A stretch of 21,761 bases of DNA from positions 1-21,761 of the forward strand of contig JBKEDH010000049.1 in the NCBI GenBank assembly GCA_047975295.1, in the 5' to 3' direction. Source of the DNA: JBKEDH01 sp047975295. Lineage in GTDB: Bacteria > Bacteroidota > Bacteroidia > Flavobacteriales > Flavobacteriaceae. The translations under genes and the position numbers were made by a program. Shown here in pieces: positions 1 through 7,243 of this stretch (the stretch's first letter is position 1; the number at the start of each line of letters is the position of its first letter). The notes under the pieces are model-generated. The model was not told the origin of the DNA. It saw nothing but the letters and a program-made list of their open reading frames with translations, and did not search any database.

Positions 1-410
1 CCGGAAAAAAGCCCAAAAGGGTAGGTTATCTGAAGATGAAAGTCATAGATGACCTGAAAGCAAAGACCATTGACAAGGTGGTTCAAAACTCGGTTAGCGA
101 AAAAGCCAACTTAAGCACTGACGATTCAACTTCCTATGTCAACCTACACGGTTTCGTGGAATCACACCACAGTGAAGTCATCCCCAAGGAATTGGTGGGG
201 GAAAAGCTTCCGTGGGTACATATAGCCATTAGCAATGCCAAAAGGCAACTGCTCAATAGCTACCACAACGTAAAACCGGAATTCCTGCAAGCCTATTTGG
301 ATGAGTTCTGCTACAAATTTAACCGAAGATATTTCGGAGAGGCTTTATTCGGCAGTCTTTTGGTCGCTTCGGTAAGTTACAAAAATGATTTTAGGTATAA
401 ATACGGATAA
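1..410 (+). mobile_element. Partial insertion sequence, IS1595 family, right part only
   Basis: Defined by the transposase reading frame that enters from the left edge. I could not place the outer terminal repeat: the left end is outside the window, so no inverted-repeat comparison is possible. The element probably continues some tens of bases past the stop codon at 410 into the AT-rich stretch near 430-480. Confidence 0.6.
3..410 (+). CDS. IS1595-family (ISXO2-like) transposase, 5'-truncated by the window edge
   Basis: This is the C-terminal part of a DDE-type transposase of the ISXO2/IS1595 kind. The frame is open to the left edge (first visible codon at 3; the first Met, at 36, is internal), so the start lies outside the window. 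Counted from that Met, visible family features are a TDDSTSY block (second catalytic Asp at residue 29 or 30), an ISNAKRQLLNSYHNV block (N67, K69) where the family has its Asn and a following basic residue, and the closing LQAYLDEFCYKFNRR signature (about 84-98). The C-terminus ends normally after a GEALFGSLL segment, so this end of the gene appears intact. The family cuts and joins DNA to move its own element. Whether the copy is active cannot be judged without the 5' part. The assignment to this superfamily is fairly secure; the exact IS name is unknown. Confidence 0.85.
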   Translation, partial: GKKPKRVGYLKMKVIDDLKAKTIDKVVQNSVSEKANLSTDDSTSYVNLHGFVESHHSEVIPKELVGEKLPWVHIAISNAKRQLLNSYHNVKPEFLQAYLDEFCYKFNRRYFGEALFGSLLVASVSYKNDFRYKYG

Positions 411-840
411 TCATATTAATAAAAAAAGGGTTATTCCAAAATGAGATATTTTGCGTATTTAATTAATTACCAATTAGTTAGATATAATAAACAACCTAAG
501 AGCAAGTTACAACAAAATTTTGGATAGACTCAGATTATTAAAGTTCAATATGTAATATTTTCGTTATTAACCTCTCTATATTGAAAATAACAACGCACTG
601 AATCCACAAACAAAAAAACACCATAACTTTAGGCTAAAGTTATGGTGTTTTTTTGTTTGATTAATTTTATAAATATTTTCTAAATGTACCTTAGCAATTT
701 GCTCCTAACTTGCTTAAAATCTTTTTTACTCCCAATTTTACCCATTAAGATTTCTCAATTGTTGTTCTAATTTCATATTTATAAAAACAACATTTTAAAA
801 GTGGATTTTAAAATCAGTTTTAAAGAAACTAATTGCTAAA
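411..840. other. Non-coding AT-rich stretch between the IS and the DUF4374 lipoprotein gene
   Basis: No reading frame with recognisable protein content is present on either strand. It holds the perfect hairpin at 607-659 and a 12-bp palindrome GATTTTAAAATC at 804-815, and is followed by the short repeat at 841-908. I see no tRNA or other structured RNA gene. The undetermined right end of the IS should lie in its first part. Confidence 0.5.
607..659. terminator. Perfect 26-bp inverted repeat, probable bidirectional rho-independent terminator
   Basis: Bases 607-632 are the exact reverse complement of 634-659, with a single central G. The core ACACCATAACTTTAG pairs with its complement, and the outer arms are A-rich on the left and T-rich on the right (seven T at 648-654). 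Each strand therefore ends in a hairpin followed by a U run, as expected of a terminator working in both directions. The immediate upstream gene on either strand is not obvious: the transposase ends about 200 bases to the left and the lipoprotein gene about 250 bases to the right. Confidence 0.6.
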
Positions 841-908
841 TTTTAGTACACGACAAAAATTCTCTTCATTGGTTTATTAAGCTAATTTTCAAGGCCTAAT
901 AAAATAAT
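841..908 (+). repeat. Short interspersed repeat copy A (one terminal repeat, other end lost)
   Basis: Begins TTTTAGTACACGACAAAAA and runs through ATTGGTTTATTAAGCTAA to TTTTCAAGGCCTAATAA. Aligned by eye, this matches the reverse complement of copy B (6131-6206) almost throughout, and the first half of copy C (8205-8348). The opposite inverted end (GTGTACTA type) is not seen. The match fades a few bases before the stop codon of the lipoprotein gene at 914, so the copy is truncated or decayed there. Confidence 0.6.
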
Positions 909-913
909 AATAT

Positions 914-2203
914 TTAGAATATTCCCAAATAGAAAGAATCTGTTCCTGTTTTTAAAGTTGCACCAGCGGTGTATCCTTTATCTGAAGTTGAAGCTGGATC
1001 TAAAATATAAACTTTTCCATCTCCCCCAAGTGGTGTTATGGCCATAAACAGTTTACCGTCTATAACACTAGCCCATTGGTACATACGTAGCCAAAGATTA
1101 AAATCGAAATTTAATTTTACTACTGTTTTATTATAGATATCTACACGTATTAAATGCCAATTTGAACTTGAGCTATCACCTTCGTCGGTATTTAAAACGG
1201 GCACATAGCCTATACCATTACCTACATAAAACCATCCTGTATTAGCTTCGGCATTAAAATTTAAAAGTTCACTAATATTAAAACTATACGATGTATCGTA
1301 AGTACCATTACTGTTTATTTTTAAAATAGTAGCGTCGCCCGAGGTAACCATTTGGTAAGCATCGCCTCTTTCATCTTTATGGGCTACGGGAGTTCTATAA
1401 CCGTTGGACGAACCTGCCGCATTGGTATTAGTTATAATCGTTGGGTTTTCTAAAGAAGGATAATCGACAACTAGAGTTTCAACATATTCGTATGTCATGG
1501 TTTCGTTGCTATCGGTTAACGGATCGTAATTACGTTTCATTACACCATAAAACAATTTACCATTGGTAACAACCGGAGCATCGATACGTACTACGTGAAT
1601 ACCTTCGGCTGCTTCTGTTTCATTATAGGGGTACTCGAATTCATTATCTTCTACAATAGTCATTGTATTTAAATCGACCAACGCTAATGTAACTGTAGCT
1701 TTTGTTCTAAGATAAGTTGTTTCGTCGGTATCGTACAAATGCTCTGTAGCAACGGCATGCACCATGGCGTATTGCTCGTTAATTTTTGTCCAACGCGGAT
1801 AAGCAGTTCCCATAACAGCTTCTACATCTATTTTTAAATCTTCGGTGTAATTTTGTCCAGCAACATAGTCGTATTTGGCAATATCGCCTCCACCATAATT
1901 AAGGTTGTAAAGCGTGTTTCCGTCGTTAGAGGTGTAAACACGTGCTGTTCTGGTTGAAGGCACTTCAAAACCATAACCATCAAACGAATAAGTTTTGTTG
2001 GTATCCATCATATCTTCTACAGTAACCCCTTGAGAATATGTTACCGAATTACCGGTAGAGCTGGATCCAAAAACTAAATGATATGGACGTTGTGTTGACG
2101 GATCCGTTTGGTCTGGCCCTTCGGAATCGCTATCGCTACATGAAAATACCTGTAAAGCCAAAATGGCGACACATGCATATTTAAAGATTGATTTAAAAGT
2201 CAT
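914..2203 (-). CDS. DUF4374-family surface lipoprotein, XusB-like
   Basis: A 429-residue lipoprotein: Lys-containing N-terminus, hydrophobic stretch to about residue 20, lipobox QVFSC with the lipidated Cys at 22, then an acidic SDSDSEGPD run. Acidic residues right after the Cys resemble the lipoprotein export signal that sends Bacteroidetes lipoproteins to the cell surface. The rest is a beta-rich chain with repeated blade-like segments (YTSNDGNTLYNLNYGG near 90, VDLNTMTIVEDNEFEY near 180, IRVDIYNKTVVKLNF near 350) and the ending KVYILDPAS...FYLGIF, which I recognise as DUF4374. It is the second gene of an operon, 30 bases after the TonB-dependent receptor. As I recall, Bacteroides XusB, a propeller lipoprotein that captures siderophores at the surface, belongs to this family; a role in substrate capture for the neighbouring receptor is inferred from that. 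The actual ligand is not shown by the sequence. Confidence 0.75.
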   Translation of the reverse strand: MTFKSIFKYACVAILALQVFSCSDSDSEGPDQTDPSTQRPYHLVFGSSSTGNSVTYSQGVTVEDMMDTNKTYSFDGYGFEVPSTRTARVYTSNDGNTLYNLNYGGGDIAKYDYVAGQNYTEDLKIDVEAVMGTAYPRWTKINEQYAMVHAVATEHLYDTDETTYLRTKATVTLALVDLNTMTIVEDNEFEYPYNETEAAEGIHVVRIDAPVVTNGKLFYGVMKRNYDPLTDSNETMTYEYVETLVVDYPSLENPTIITNTNAAGSSNGYRTPVAHKDERGDAYQMVTSGDATILKINSNGTYDTSYSFNISELLNFNAEANTGWFYVGNGIGYVPVLNTDEGDSSSSNWHLIRVDIYNKTVVKLNFDFNLWLRMYQWASVIDGKLFMAITPLGGDGKVYILDPASTSDKGYTAGATLKTGTDSFYLGIF

Positions 2204-2233
2204 TGTATTTATATTTAAGTTAATAATGATTTT

Positions 2234-4618
2234 TTATAATAGTGAAAATGTTAACTTGCCGTAAAAAGCACGTCCGGGTTTTTGCAGTGCATAATTATCG
2301 AACAATTGTTGGTTAAAAATATTTTTGACATCAAAGCTTAATGTTACTTTTTGATTGGGAAATGTATATGCACATCCTAAATCGGTACCGGTTTGGGTTG
2401 GAATTATAATTTTTCCACTACCACCAAATCTGCCACCATGTCTGTAAAATTGGTGTACGTATAATAGATTGGCAAAGCATGAAAAATTAGATTTTTTCTG
2501 AATAAAGCCCTTTTTATTGTACTTTACATTGTAGTTCATTGTAAAATAAGGAGTGTTTCTTAGTCGCTCATAAGAGTCCAACACAATGGGGGTCCCATCT
2601 GTATCGTAAGTAACATCGTAGTCTTTAGCATTAAAAAGGGAGGCACTACCACTAAAAAAAAGAGCTTGTTTATAGTTATAGTTCAACTCTAAATCCAATC
2701 CTTCGGTATATACCTTACCTAAATTTGAATTTTCGAAAAACTCTTCGTCATTTCCTATAGGAAATTCCATAATCAAATCTTTGGTATCACGTATAAAAAC
2801 ATTTGTCGAAATACCAAAAGAGTGGTTTTTAAAATCTATATCGCTTAGACTTATACCTAAATTGTAATTATTGCTCTTTTCGGGCTTTAAGGTTAACGAC
2901 GCATTAACATTAAGGGCATTATTTCCAAAAACTTCGTTGGGTTCGGGGTAACGAATAGCTTTTTCGGCCGAACCGAATATGGTTAATTTTTCAGATATAT
3001 CATACGAAATAGCTCCTCCATAGCCTAAATCGTTGGATTTTATAGGTGTTTTATTTAAATAATATACGGCATTTGATGAGTTTTCGGATAAAGTTCGTAT
3101 TTCCGAAACCCTATCCATGTGGTACGATTTTAAAAACCCGCTTGTTCTAAGCCTTTCGTTAAAAGAAACATTATCAACCGATAGTGATATGATGTTTTTG
3201 GTATAACTACGCTTTTCCCTTAAATTATTTTGAACTTGGGGAAGCATAGGATCGTCGGTGTCCCGTTTAAATGTATTGAGCAAATGATTAAGTTGAATTT
3301 TATTTTGCTCGTTAATACGGTAGGTTAGGTTTGTTCGCATATTAACCGTCTGGTCTATATCTTCCTGTAAGGTTGGCCTACCAGCCTCGGCACCCGATGT
3401 CCATGTAACAACATTACCATCTCTGTCGTACTTAGGATGCCCCAACCAACTATATTGGGTGGCAATGGTATCGATAACTTTTCGGGTAAGTTTAGAGTGC
3501 GATATAAAAGTACTGGCATCGAAACCTTCGAAAATATTACTTTTGGCATAATCTACACTAAACATATTGGTGTTTTGGTTATAATGCCTGTTACCATAAA
3601 CAATTTCCATGGTGGCAGCGGTTTGTACCTGTTTGTCCATATGGGACAATAAAGCACCTACCAGTAATTTATCGGCCCAACTAACGTTGGTATAGCCTAT
3701 TTCGGCTTTTCCACCCTGCGAACGGTAACGATCGTGAAACCGTTTGGCCTTTAAATAAAAAACTGGTTCGTAAATAGATGTTTGTGCTGTAACTTGGTCT
3801 CCCCACACTTTGTAACTGTTATCGGAATAATTAAAAAAAGCAGAGCCCTTTACCGTAAAACCACTTTTTTCGTCTCTGTAAGCTCCCGTAGCATCTGCCC
3901 TATACGTACCGAATGATCCTGCCGAAGTCGATACCGTTAAATTATTGGTAGTACTTGTATTTAGCACAATATTTATAGCACCTCCCATGGCGTCGTCGGA
4001 TAAATGGGCAGGAACAACACCTTTGTAAACTTCAATACGTTTAATTATAGATGGCGGAATACTATTTAGCGAGAACGATGGCCCAAAATTTCGTATAGGA
4101 ACACCATCGATAAAAATTCTTACCGAATTTCCAGACATACCATTTAACATATAGTTAGCTCTAGAACCCAAACCGCCCGATTGCCGTATTCTTACGCCTA
4201 CACTTCTGTCTAAAAGCTCATTAACCTGAATGGATTGAAAAGCAACTTCCTTAGTCTCAATAACATTAACAGCAAAACCTTTTTCCTCGATTTTTCGTTT
4301 TGTCGATTTGTTCTTTACCGTTACTTCTTCCAATTCTTGGTGTTCTGCTCTTTCAAGTATTATGTCTAATACTTTATTTTTCGAATTTAGTACTACATCA
4401 ATAGTTTTAACCTTTGCATTTAGTGAGTGTATTTCTACAACATAACGACCATACGGAATAACTTTAAAACCAAACTCTCCATTTACACCGGTGGCAGTCC
4501 CTTTTTTTAAGGTCTCTCCTTTTAATAAAACGTATGTCCCTATGGCAATTTCATTATCGTTAAATTTAACGTGGCCCTGTATGTTGCCTGTCTGAGCAAT
4601 TGAATAAAAGCTCAACAT
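2234..4618 (-). CDS. TonB-dependent outer-membrane receptor (XusA-like), start uncertain
   Basis: A 794-residue receptor that would carry a large ligand across the outer membrane using TonB energy. From the ATG at 4618: signal-peptide tail (FYSIAQ), a carboxypeptidase-regulatory-like domain (about 12-92, GNIQGHVKFND to LDIILERA), a plug (about 100-225, with VNELLDRSVGVRIRQSGG, IFIDGVPI and IEVYKGVVPAHLSDDAMGG), then a beta-barrel ending in YGKLTFSLL. The ATG gives a signal peptide without its basic start. The same frame upstream reads KKLVIKTSILTIFAV, an excellent signal-peptide beginning, but holds no ATG, GTG or TTG before a stop at 4673-4675. A TTG at 4670 would start it if the run of eight A (minus strand, 4658-4665) were seven. 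So the true start is either a rare codon (ATT at 4651) or lies behind a frameshift. The DUF4374 lipoprotein follows 30 bases downstream; a siderophore or similar ligand is inferred. Confidence 0.85.
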   Translation of the reverse strand: MLSFYSIAQTGNIQGHVKFNDNEIAIGTYVLLKGETLKKGTATGVNGEFGFKVIPYGRYVVEIHSLNAKVKTIDVVLNSKNKVLDIILERAEHQELEEVTVKNKSTKRKIEEKGFAVNVIETKEVAFQSIQVNELLDRSVGVRIRQSGGLGSRANYMLNGMSGNSVRIFIDGVPIRNFGPSFSLNSIPPSIIKRIEVYKGVVPAHLSDDAMGGAINIVLNTSTTNNLTVSTSAGSFGTYRADATGAYRDEKSGFTVKGSAFFNYSDNSYKVWGDQVTAQTSIYEPVFYLKAKRFHDRYRSQGGKAEIGYTNVSWADKLLVGALLSHMDKQVQTAATMEIVYGNRHYNQNTNMFSVDYAKSNIFEGFDASTFISHSKLTRKVIDTIATQYSWLGHPKYDRDGNVVTWTSGAEAGRPTLQEDIDQTVNMRTNLTYRINEQNKIQLNHLLNTFKRDTDDPMLPQVQNNLREKRSYTKNIISLSVDNVSFNERLRTSGFLKSYHMDRVSEIRTLSENSSNAVYYLNKTPIKSNDLGYGGAISYDISEKLTIFGSAEKAIRYPEPNEVFGNNALNVNASLTLKPEKSNNYNLGISLSDIDFKNHSFGISTNVFIRDTKDLIMEFPIGNDEEFFENSNLGKVYTEGLDLELNYNYKQALFFSGSASLFNAKDYDVTYDTDGTPIVLDSYERLRNTPYFTMNYNVKYNKKGFIQKKSNFSCFANLLYVHQFYRHGGRFGGSGKIIIPTQTGTDLGCAYTFPNQKVTLSFDVKNIFNQQLFDNYALQKPGRAFYGKLTFSLL

Positions 4619-4694
4619 AACTGCAAATATGGTTAGTATAGATGTTTTAATGACTAATTTTTTTTGGCAAAATTAATTTAATTTAGATTTAGTA

Positions 4695-4723
4695 CAAATA
4701 AAAATAGATTTTTTTTGTACAAA
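4695..4723 (-). promoter_or_regulatory. Candidate Bacteroidetes promoter with overlapping palindrome
   Basis: On the minus strand TTTG (4723-4720) is followed after 17 bases by TTTATTTG (4702-4695), close to the Bacteroidetes pattern TTTG-N17/19-TAnnTTTG. Transcription would begin near 4688, shortly before the receptor gene. The upstream box is part of a 10-bp palindrome TTTGTACAAA (4714-4723), and GTACAAA (4692-4698) and TTTGTAC (4714-4720) form an inverted pair overlapping both boxes, which could be a repressor site. I see no recognisable Fur box. Confidence 0.4.
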
Positions 4724-4899
4724 GTAGTAATTATGTTGATTTTTTAATGACTATTTTATTTTTAAAAGCTGAAAATGAAGACAATATATTTTTTACTTGG
4801 TTGAATACTTTTTGAGTTGTATAAATAGGATACAGAAGGAAAAAAGAGCTGAAAAAAGGACAATTTTTTAGCAAAAAAAAGTTTAAACCACTTCAACAA

Positions 4900-5997
4900 C
4901 TAAAAATCGAACTTAAGCTGTACACTTACACTTTTTTTTTCTGGTTTTTTTTGGGTTTCGGTATTAAGGTTAGACAACGAAATTCCCAATAAACGTACCG
5001 AATTACTTAGTTTTTCTTGGTATAAGAGTTCTTTTGCTATTTCTAAAATCAAGGCTTTATCGCTAATAAAGTAAAGCAGAGTTTTACTTCGTGTTTGCAA
5101 AGAAAAGTCGCTGTATTTTATTTTTAAGGTAATGGTTTTACCGGCAACTTGGCTTTTAGCGAGGCGCCTGGAAACCTCGTTGGCAATATGGTCCAGTTTT
5201 TCTAACATAAATACTTCGCTCGAAAGGTTTTCGCTAAAAGTACGCTCGGCAGCCAAACTTTTACGAATACGGTTAGGTTTTACCTCACTGTTATGAATAC
5301 CTCGAACTACATAATAATAATACCGTCCCGATTTCCCAAAGTGTTGGTCTAAATATTCAAGTGGTTTTTGTTTTAGGTCTAATCCTGTAAAAATCCCCAA
5401 TTGATACATTTTTTCGGCAGTAACCTTACCAACCCCATAAAATTTTCTAATGTCCAAAACTTCTAAAAAAGTAATCACTTCTTCGGGATTTACGGTTTTT
5501 TGTCCGTTAGGTTTATTATAATCACTGGCTACTTTTGCAATAAATTTATTTATTGAAATTCCGGCAGATGCCGTTAAACCAATTTCGGTAAAAATACGTT
5601 CCCTAATCTCCTTGGCAATCAATGTTGCGCTGGGATTTCCTATTTTGTTTTTGGTAACATCCAAATATGCTTCGTCTAACGATAATGGCTCGACCAGATC
5701 GGTATAATCGAAAAAAATCTTACGGATGGTTTTAGAAATTTCAGAATACCTATCAAAACGTGGTCTAACAAAAATAAGTTCGGGACATAACTTAGCCGCC
5801 AAAGCCCCAGACATGGCGCTTTTTACTCCAAATTTACGGGCTTCGTAGCTTGCCGCACTAATAACGCCACGTTTACCACCGCCACCAACAGCAATAGCCT
5901 TCCCCTTTAATTCGGGATTATCCATCTGCTCTACAGAAGCATAAAAAGCATCCATATCGACATGGATAATTTTTCTAATAACAGTATCGGGTAACAT
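4900..5997 (-). CDS. dinB: DNA polymerase IV (Y-family translesion polymerase)
   Basis: A low-fidelity polymerase that extends DNA past lesions and at stalled forks in the cytoplasm. The 365-residue length is normal. The N-terminal palm begins with IIHVDMDAFYASVEQ (metal-binding Asp at 14, steric-gate region FY at 18-19); YEARKFGVKSAMS (about 51-63) is the finger motif; SLDEAYLDV (106-114) carries the second acidic pair D108/E109. A helix-hairpin-helix thumb (IRKFYGVGKVTAEKMYQLGI) and little-finger domain (AAERTFSENL onward) follow. The C-terminus ends QLKFDF, which fits the beta-clamp-binding peptide. The start ATG is followed directly by conserved sequence, so it is well placed. It is a single gene, with 281 bases to the receptor gene downstream and a divergent neighbour upstream. 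No SOS box was recognised. Confidence 0.96.
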   Translation of the reverse strand: MLPDTVIRKIIHVDMDAFYASVEQMDNPELKGKAIAVGGGGKRGVISAASYEARKFGVKSAMSGALAAKLCPELIFVRPRFDRYSEISKTIRKIFFDYTDLVEPLSLDEAYLDVTKNKIGNPSATLIAKEIRERIFTEIGLTASAGISINKFIAKVASDYNKPNGQKTVNPEEVITFLEVLDIRKFYGVGKVTAEKMYQLGIFTGLDLKQKPLEYLDQHFGKSGRYYYYVVRGIHNSEVKPNRIRKSLAAERTFSENLSSEVFMLEKLDHIANEVSRRLAKSQVAGKTITLKIKYSDFSLQTRSKTLLYFISDKALILEIAKELLYQEKLSNSVRLLGISLSNLNTETQKKPEKKSVSVQLKFDF

Positions 5998-6130
5998 GTT
6001 GTAAATTTATTAATATCTTTATCAAAAAAGAATAAACTTTTAAATTACTCACAACTTGAACATAAAAGAATAGTTATAGAAATAAATGATGACAACTAAA
6101 CCCTTTTGCACATCAATACGTATATTTTTA

Positions 6131-6206
6131 TAGTACACAACAAAAAATTATTAGACCTTGAAAATTAATTTAGTAAACCAATAAATAAAATCTTTGTCGT
6201 GTACTA
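6131..6206 (-). repeat. Short inverted-repeat element copy B (76 bp)
   Basis: Left end TAGTACACAACAAA (6131-6144) and right end TTTGTCGTGTACTA (6193-6206) are inverted repeats with one mismatch over 14 bases. The interior, read on the minus strand, matches copy A (841-908): ATTGGTTTACTAAATTAA then TTTTCAAGGTCTAATAA. It lies between the divergent dinB and CYTH genes, 28 bases before the CYTH start, so it may affect expression of that operon. Confidence 0.65.
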
Positions 6207-6233
6207 AAATAAAATTGAAATATAGAAAACCCT

Positions 6234-6707
6234 ATGATAGAAATAGAACGTAAATTCCTGGTAACTTCAACCACCTATAAAACCGAAGCCCACAAAGTAA
6301 GCCGGATAAAGCAAGGATTTTTAAATTCGCATAAAGCACGTACCGTTCGCGTTAGAATAAAGGATAAAAAAGGCTACTTAACGGTAAAAGGTTTGTCGTC
6401 ATCAAACGGATTATCACGTTTTGAATGGGAAAAACCAATATCCAAAAAAGATGCCGAAGCCTTGTTAAAGCTTTGCGAACCCGAAATAATAGATAAAATA
6501 CGCTATCAAATAAAAAAGGAAAATCATATTTTTGAAGTCGATGAATTTTATGGCAGTAATAAAGGGTTGATTATTGCCGAAATAGAATTAAACCACGAAA
6601 ACGAAACATTTACAAAGCCCGACTGGTTGGGAAACGAGGTAACCGGACAAACAAAATACTACAATTCGCAATTAAGCAAACACCCTTATACATTATGGAA
6701 AGACTAA
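6234..6707 (+). CDS. CYTH-domain protein (triphosphate tunnel metalloenzyme family)
   Basis: A 157-residue single-domain CYTH protein. It starts MIEIERKFLV, the family's ExExK signature (E3, E5, K7), which binds the triphosphate and metal. Later strands VRVRIKDKKGYLTVKG (about 38-53) and FEWEKPI (about 63-69), and acidic strands FEVDEFYG and IIAEIEL near 99-117, fit the eight-stranded tunnel. Characterised relatives hydrolyse inorganic triphosphate or act as class IV adenylate cyclases; the sequence alone does not say which applies, although small bacterial stand-alone forms are often triphosphatases. It is the first gene of a plus-strand operon; its last 13 bases overlap the next gene, implying coupled translation. 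The start matches the usual family N-terminus exactly. Confidence 0.92.
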   Translation: MIEIERKFLVTSTTYKTEAHKVSRIKQGFLNSHKARTVRVRIKDKKGYLTVKGLSSSNGLSRFEWEKPISKKDAEALLKLCEPEIIDKIRYQIKKENHIFEVDEFYGSNKGLIIAEIELNHENETFTKPDWLGNEVTGQTKYYNSQLSKHPYTLWKD

Positions 6708-7243
6708 AATATAGTATTGCAACAATTAGCATTTTACTACTGTTTATAGCATGTAAAGACGCAGCAAAAAGCCTTGATGTAAATACTGAAATTGAAGAAA
6801 AACCCAAAGAAATTATTGTAGATACTGTTATCGAAGTAAAACAAGAACCCATAAAAACAACTGCCGAGATAAAAACCGAACTTGCTGCCAAAGGATATAC
6901 AACTTTCGATTATATAGATGCCAAAACCCAAGATACTATTTTAATACAGCAATATTTTATGGTATTTCTAAAAAACGGCCCCATACGTTCGCAAAACGAA
7001 GAAGAATCGCAACTACTACAAGAGGCCCATTTGGCCCATTTAAGCAAAATGTACGAGTTGGGTTATGCCGATATTTCCGGCCCCATGGGAGACGAAGGTG
7101 AAATTCGTGGTATTTCCATTTATAACGTACCAACCTTGAAAATGGCCGATAGTTTGGCAAAAACCGATCCTGCGGTCAAGGCTGGACGTTTAGTTGTAGA
7201 GGTACACCCTTGGTGGGCCGCAAAAGGATTTCCATTGCGATAA
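6695..7243 (+). CDS. Lipoprotein with a YciI-like domain
   Basis: A 182-residue protein. The N-terminus is a lipoprotein signal (basic MERLK, hydrophobic ISILLLF, lipobox FIAC, lipidated Cys at 20). A charged, Glu/Lys-rich linker covers about 21-65. From about 85 on the chain is a YciI-like domain: YFMVFLKNGP, then LQEAHLAHLSKMYELGYADISGP, then IRGISIYNVPTLKMADSLAKTDPAVKAGRLVVEVHPWW. YciI domains have a dimeric ferredoxin-like fold and usually lie in soluble cytoplasmic proteins; their activity is mostly unknown. Here the domain would be attached to a membrane facing the periplasm. The gene starts inside the 3' end of the CYTH gene and abuts the next gene with no spacing. No enzyme function can be assigned. 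Confidence 0.82.
   Translation: MERLKYSIATISILLLFIACKDAAKSLDVNTEIEEKPKEIIVDTVIEVKQEPIKTTAEIKTELAAKGYTTFDYIDAKTQDTILIQQYFMVFLKNGPIRSQNEEESQLLQEAHLAHLSKMYELGYADISGPMGDEGEIRGISIYNVPTLKMADSLAKTDPAVKAGRLVVEVHPWWAAKGFPLR

Noticed and set aside
411..606. Possible terminal inverted repeat of the IS near GGGTTATTCC (about 428-437).
   Set aside because: The left end of the IS is outside the window, so no repeat pair can be shown.
3355..3652. Open frames on both strands inside the TonB-dependent receptor gene.
   Set aside because: They lie wholly within the receptor reading frame and encode no recognisable protein; they are shadows.
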